A stretch of 64,000 bases of DNA from Eulemur rufifrons (lineage: Eukaryota; Chordata; Mammalia; Primates; Lemuridae): the NCBI RefSeq assembly GCF_041146395.1, contig NC_090999.1, positions 64,547,001 through 64,611,000 on the forward strand, in the 5' to 3' direction. The notes beneath the pieces were generated by a model that made no database searches, was not told the DNA's origin, and saw only the letters and a program-made list of their open reading frames with translations. The translations under genes were made by a program, and so were the position numbers. Below, piece after piece: positions 56,839 through 64,000 of this stretch; position 1 is the first letter of the stretch, and each line of letters starts with the position of its first letter.

Positions 56839-57639
56839 CCAAAAGAAGACCACAATCTTAGGAAAAGCAGAATTAGTGTGAAACTCAACTCTTGAGACAG
56901 CACTGGAAACCTTAGGATAACGGAGGACATGTTTAGCCTTTCTAAAATTATAGACAACTAACTATGAATATGTAGAAATAACAAAATTCAAGATTTTAAA
57001 CAGATTTTATAAGTCACTGCTTTGCTTTCAAAAACAAGCATTATCCCTGAGGCTGTAAGAAGTTGCCTAAATGTCACTGAGAGCGATCAAGGTAAGACAT
57101 TCGGAGTAAAATATGGCTCCCCACATTTTTCCTGCCCCCTGGCTTGAATTTCTCATGATGCAAATAACTCTTTGAGGTTAGAAAATGACTGGCACAATGC
57201 TTGGCCCATAGTAGGTACATAGTTTACAAAAGAAAAAAGAATGAATGAATGGAAGATATTGTCAGAAGTTGCTTAGTTGAAAGGACCATGTGTGAAGAGC
57301 AATCGTGGGTGGTGCACAGCCAAAGGGCAGGCTGAGAACAGGGCATATGGTGGAGAGAGAACAAGACTGGACCCTGGGGTACAGCAGCAGCCAGACAGTG
57401 AGAGTCAGGGCACAGGCTTCTCCAAAGTTAATGACTGGCTCTTTTGCAGTGTTTTACCTTACTAGGACCACACATAATGCTGCTTAATTTTGCATTTTTT
57501 TAAAAAGAGATTTCCCCTTAAAAATAGAGGAAGGTGGACAAAGGGAATCATTGAATATAAACAAAATGGCTGAGACAAGACACTTCACTTTCTAGATCAT
57601 TTTGCATTCTGCCAGACACTTTTTTTTTTTACATTTTAA

Positions 57640-58275
57640 ATATTTTAAGTTATTTCCATTCAGTCTCTATTCATTTTTAATGTTTTATAAAACTCATATA
57701 CCACAAAATTTACCCATTTAAAGCATACAAGTAAGTGGTTTCTACTATATTCACAGAGTTGTGTAACCTTTGTCACTAGCTAATTTTAGAACATTTTATC
57801 CTCCAATGAAACCTTGTACCCATTAGCAGTCTCTCCTCATTCCTCCCTCCCCTCAGCCCTGGCAACCACTGATCTACTTTCTGTCTCTATGGATTTGCCT
57901 ATTCTGGACATTTCTAATAAATAAATTATTACATGGTCCCTTGTGTATAGCTTTTTTCACTTAGCATAATGTTTTTGAGGGTTCATCCCTGTTGTAGCAC
58001 ATGGCAGGACTTGCTGCAACTGCTAAATAATATTCCACTGTATGGATATGACACATTTTCTTTATCCATTCCCCAGTTGATGGACATTGGGTTGCTTCTA
58101 CTATGTGTTATTATGAAAAATGCTGCCATGAACATTGCTATACCAATATTTGTGTGGACATATGTTTTCATGCTGGGTCATATGACCATACGCTCAACAT
58201 TTTACATAAGCATATTCTGTGCTTAACATTTTGAGGAACTGCCTAACTGTTTTCCAAAGTGTGCCAGCCACTCTG
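57640..58275 (-). mobile_element. L1M 3' region
   Basis: Antisense late L1: ACCCATTTAAAGCATACAAG, TACCCATTAGCAGTCTCTCC, CACTTAGCATAATGTTTTTG, CTGTTTTCCAAAGTGTGCC. Old and diverged, but ordered. Confidence 0.85.
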
Positions 58276-60949
<2,674 letters not shown>

Positions 60950-61650
60950 ATCTATTTCAACTTCTTCTATATCATTACAAATTTGAATCAAATTAACCAG
61001 AAATCAAAAGTAGGTCAAAATTTTTATATTTCTCTAATTTTTTTTGTTGAGCTAAATAAAATATTTCAACTTTTTTTCAATGTAATTAATTATTTCTATT
61101 TCAATTTGCCATTACTAGGTAAGACATTAAAGCCTAATATCAAAAATGCAAATCTATGGCACATTAACTGAAAGTGTGGAGCCATTAGATCTCTTTAAGA
61201 TTTGGGCATATTTTAGAACCATCTTAAAAAATTTATTTTTATTAAAGTATAAATCACTTTATATAAAATTAGAAACTAAAGTATATTTTTAAAAGCGCAA
61301 AAACCAACCAGATATGATTTTCTTTTTCATAGAGTATCAAAAAATGACTGAAATAATCAACCCATTAATATAATTTGATCATTTAAACAACTCAAATAGT
61401 GAAGCTCAAAATGTCCCTGATTGTATTGGAACTTAACTGAATGGAATTGACCAATAGAGATATAACACATTTTGGTTAAATTGCTTTGAGAATTAAGAAA
61501 CCGCTATTGGTTTGTGTTAATTTTATAAAATAGCCCCACTTACAATATTAAAAATGCATATCAAGAAATTTCCACTCAGTATATGAAAATAACTTTGTTA
61601 AATCACATTATATTATATATCATGATAGTTAAAATATATTTGATACTTAC

Positions 61651-61833
61651 TTATATAATTCTGTTAATGGTGAAGTCAAAATGACTAATGTTGTAAATAG
61701 ATTATTACAATGGGTATGAATTTTTAAAATTTTATCATCTGTATATTCATGAGGTTTCAGAAGTTTCTGTACAGATGTACAAACGGACCATAACATGTTC
61801 TCAGTGCATATTAAAATTGTTGTGACATCAAGT
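61651..61833 (-). CDS. KIAA0825: KIAA0825 internal exon (183 nt), first of six in the window
   Basis: Read on the minus strand, the exon follows a pyrimidine-rich tract ending TTTAG and stops at a strong donor, GTAAGTAT. It takes 1 nt to finish a split codon, then has 60 complete codons, and leaves 2 nt (AA) that become Lys with the next exon. The peptide starts [17 protein letters not shown] and ends with [10 protein letters not shown]. It is largely helical-looking, hydrophobic and Leu/Thr-rich, and it holds no recognised motif or membrane segment. Both ends are in phase 2, so skipping it would keep the frame. The previous exon was not found between 61834 and 64000 and must lie further upstream. 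Identification rests on memory of the KIAA0825 family, supported by the consistent phase chain. Confidence 0.9.
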
Positions 61834-64000
61834 CTAAAGGAAAGAAAAATAATAAAATCATGTTAAACAAAATAATCCCTTTGCTTGGTATATAGACTTC
61901 TATCCATATCTGTTGTACTATGCATATGTAATAACTGAAAGAATTGGTTAGATACCAGATACCATTGGTTTGATTCAGAGATCAAAAACAGATGGAAAGC
62001 ATCAAAGATACCTTTTGAGTTTCCAGGTGTTAGATGACTCAATACCATTATCCTTAAGGATGGTGAGGTGTATAATAATGTTCTAAGAGTGCTTTTTTTA
62101 AAAAAAAAGAAAGTTTATTTTGCATTATCAGGATTCTGTTCAAGAAACTCAAGAGACTGTCCTTGAAATTACACTGGGCAAAAAGAAGCTAGATGAAAAG
62201 AAAAATTTGCTATTATCCACATAAATATGATAGGTAGAAATCTGGTAGCAAACAGTTCTCTCAGCCATGTGTACGCTGTCAAAAAAAAAATTTACACAGT
62301 TGGTAACATGTTGTCCCTGTAAGTGGAAAATGAGAAGAAATGACAACAGAAGCTCAAATGCAGAAGCCTATAGTTTCAGAAATTTCTAATATTAAATAAA
62401 GTTGTGAAAAATATGCTGTATTATTTATCTTATTCATGGACTTATTTCTTTGTTTCCATCTTTCTTGAGTTTTAATAGGGACTCAAAGATCTGTTTTAAG
62501 ATTATTTTGGTATATGAATAAATTGAACATACCTCAGTTAATTTCCCTTTTTTTTTCTTTTAAACTCAGAATTGAAGAAATAGAAGATGGAAATTTTGAA
62601 ACCATAAGAAGAAAAATAAGTTTGAGCATCTTCTAAAATGACATTTTGGCCTCAAATTTATTATGCATATACTAAATTTATATATATTAATAATATATAA
62701 CATACATATAAGTTGTATATATGGTTGGATTATATAATACTTAGAGGCAACTGGAATACTAAAAGCATCAGCAATAACCTTTAGGAAGGTTTTATTGTAC
62801 TTTGCATACACTTTCTCTAATTGCTAAATAAACAATTACTAGTCCAAGATATATGTAATATGCACACACACATATACATAATCTGATTTCTAAAATAATG
62901 ATGGTTTAGGAATGACCATTCAAATAAAAATATTTATATATTTTACTTACAAAAACTAGAAGCAATAATTCTAGCATTGTATTTTTATGCAACCACCCAG
63001 AAAATAAAACCCAAAAGTCTCTACAGTACAGTTAATTAATTATACTACCTATTTCATGAGCTAACAGTAAATCTGATTTCACAAATATCTCATAATGACT
63101 TGCCAGCTCATAGTCAAAAGTGATTTACACTACATAAGGAAAAGAATGAAGGTATTCTTTGCTCTCAAAAGGAATTTTCCATCTATTCTTCAGAGCTCAA
63201 TCTTTTTTTTTTTTTTTTTTTAAATCTTGGTCTGTAATTCAAAACAGCCTGTGTAAAATACCATATTTATGAAACACTGTAGCAGGACCTAAGCGCCCTT
63301 AAAATTGCAGCATGCTTTACAAGAACATGATCAGGAAATGATTCCTCTTGCAAAAAAAAAAAAAAAAAAAAAAAAAAATCCTCTGATGTCTGTAGGTTCC
63401 TCCTCAAATATATCTGAAAAAAAATCTTGTATACCTAAAAGACATGTCTTAATCACATTAGATAGGATATTTATTTAACAAAAAGCCTCCTCTTCATATA
63501 GACCATTGTTGTCATGTAAGCACATCTGTATAATATCCATTGCCTAGGTAACTCACAGAATTGCACTATAATTCAGTCTTTTATTTAATGCTCAGTAACT
63601 TTGCTCCTCATTTTCTGTGATTTCACACTTTGTTGAACTGACTTTTAGTAATACACAGTGAAAAGAAAAGAAAAGAAAAAATGAAGGAAAAAAGGAAAGA
63701 ATTAATTAGAATATATTAAGGAGAAAAATGATTAGACAAAACAGTTTCCCTAATGAAGATAACCTTCTATATATAGATTTTAAGAAAACAACTACAAGCC
63801 CCTGGTTTCACTGACACATTGCTCCAGCATAGCACAGCTGCTTTTTTCTCCATTTCAGGGCCTTAATTTTCTCTCTTTATCTCATTAAGCTTTGTATATA
63901 TATGTCCTAGATTACAAGACATCTTGAATCGTTTTTTAGAAACAAGTAGGTTCTATATGCAATTTTAAGACGAAAAAAGAGCAAATTTATTTTGATTCAG
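61834..64000 (-). other. Intron, partial (upstream of the 61651-61833 exon)
   Basis: An AT-rich stretch with simple runs (A27 at 63352-63378, T run at 63204, AAAAG units at 63660) and no named element or exon. The preceding coding exon lies beyond 64000. Confidence 0.6.

Noticed and set aside
61834..64000. The preceding KIAA0825 exon
   Set aside because: I searched the minus strand for an acceptor-to-donor stretch ending in phase 2 with family-like text and found none.

Overview
This is a mammalian nuclear window, and almost certainly from a lemur (strepsirrhine primate). The key evidence is the Alu family: four nearly identical dimeric Alu elements at about 756, 28707, 41819 and 48552 carry a lengthened A-rich linker between the two arms. 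They also carry a right-arm end unlike human AluS/AluY, with a GCTAGGCTGACGCCACGG-type block. Very old shared mammalian repeats (MIR, L2, MER5A, MER20, MaLR LTRs) and younger L1 copies fill most of the rest. There are no bacterial, organellar or CRISPR features, and no rRNA or tRNA gene was recognised.

The only protein-coding gene I can support is on the minus strand. Six internal exons run from high to low coordinates (61833..61651, 51911..51801, 36340..36201, 16479..16315, 9570..9346, 3249..2841). All have GT-AG splice sites, and the reading phase is unbroken across every junction: 1233 nt, 411 complete codons after joining, no stop. The protein matches my memory of KIAA0825 (human C5orf36), a large, poorly characterised protein that has been linked to recessive postaxial polydactyly. 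The window holds part of its C-terminal half. The first exons, the promoter, the last exons and the 3' UTR lie outside.

Everything else is intron. From left to right: 1-2840 holds an Alu and a MIR; 3250-9345 holds L2 and MER20 followed by about 4 kb of AT-rich unique-looking DNA; 9571-16314 holds a twin-primed (5'-inverted) L1 and an internally deleted Hsmar1-like mariner; 16480-36200 holds a 200-bp inverted repeat pair, L2 with an inserted hAT element, two related class I LTRs (one split by a 4-kb L1, itself split by an Alu), MER5A, MIRs and a MaLR LTR; 36341-51800 holds MLT1 and MST LTRs, L2, L1 and four Alus; 51912-61650 holds two Alus, a long L2 with a nested hAT MITE, and an L1M 3' end; 61834-64000 is AT-rich with no clear element.

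The observations most worth a second look are the 94%-identical inverted repeat at 17184-18903, the Hsmar1-like copy with perfect TA target-site duplication in a lemur genome, the multi-layer nest at 23740-28095, and the pattern of frame-preserving exons with weak acceptors in the gene. I did not find evidence of a new multi-gene system here.
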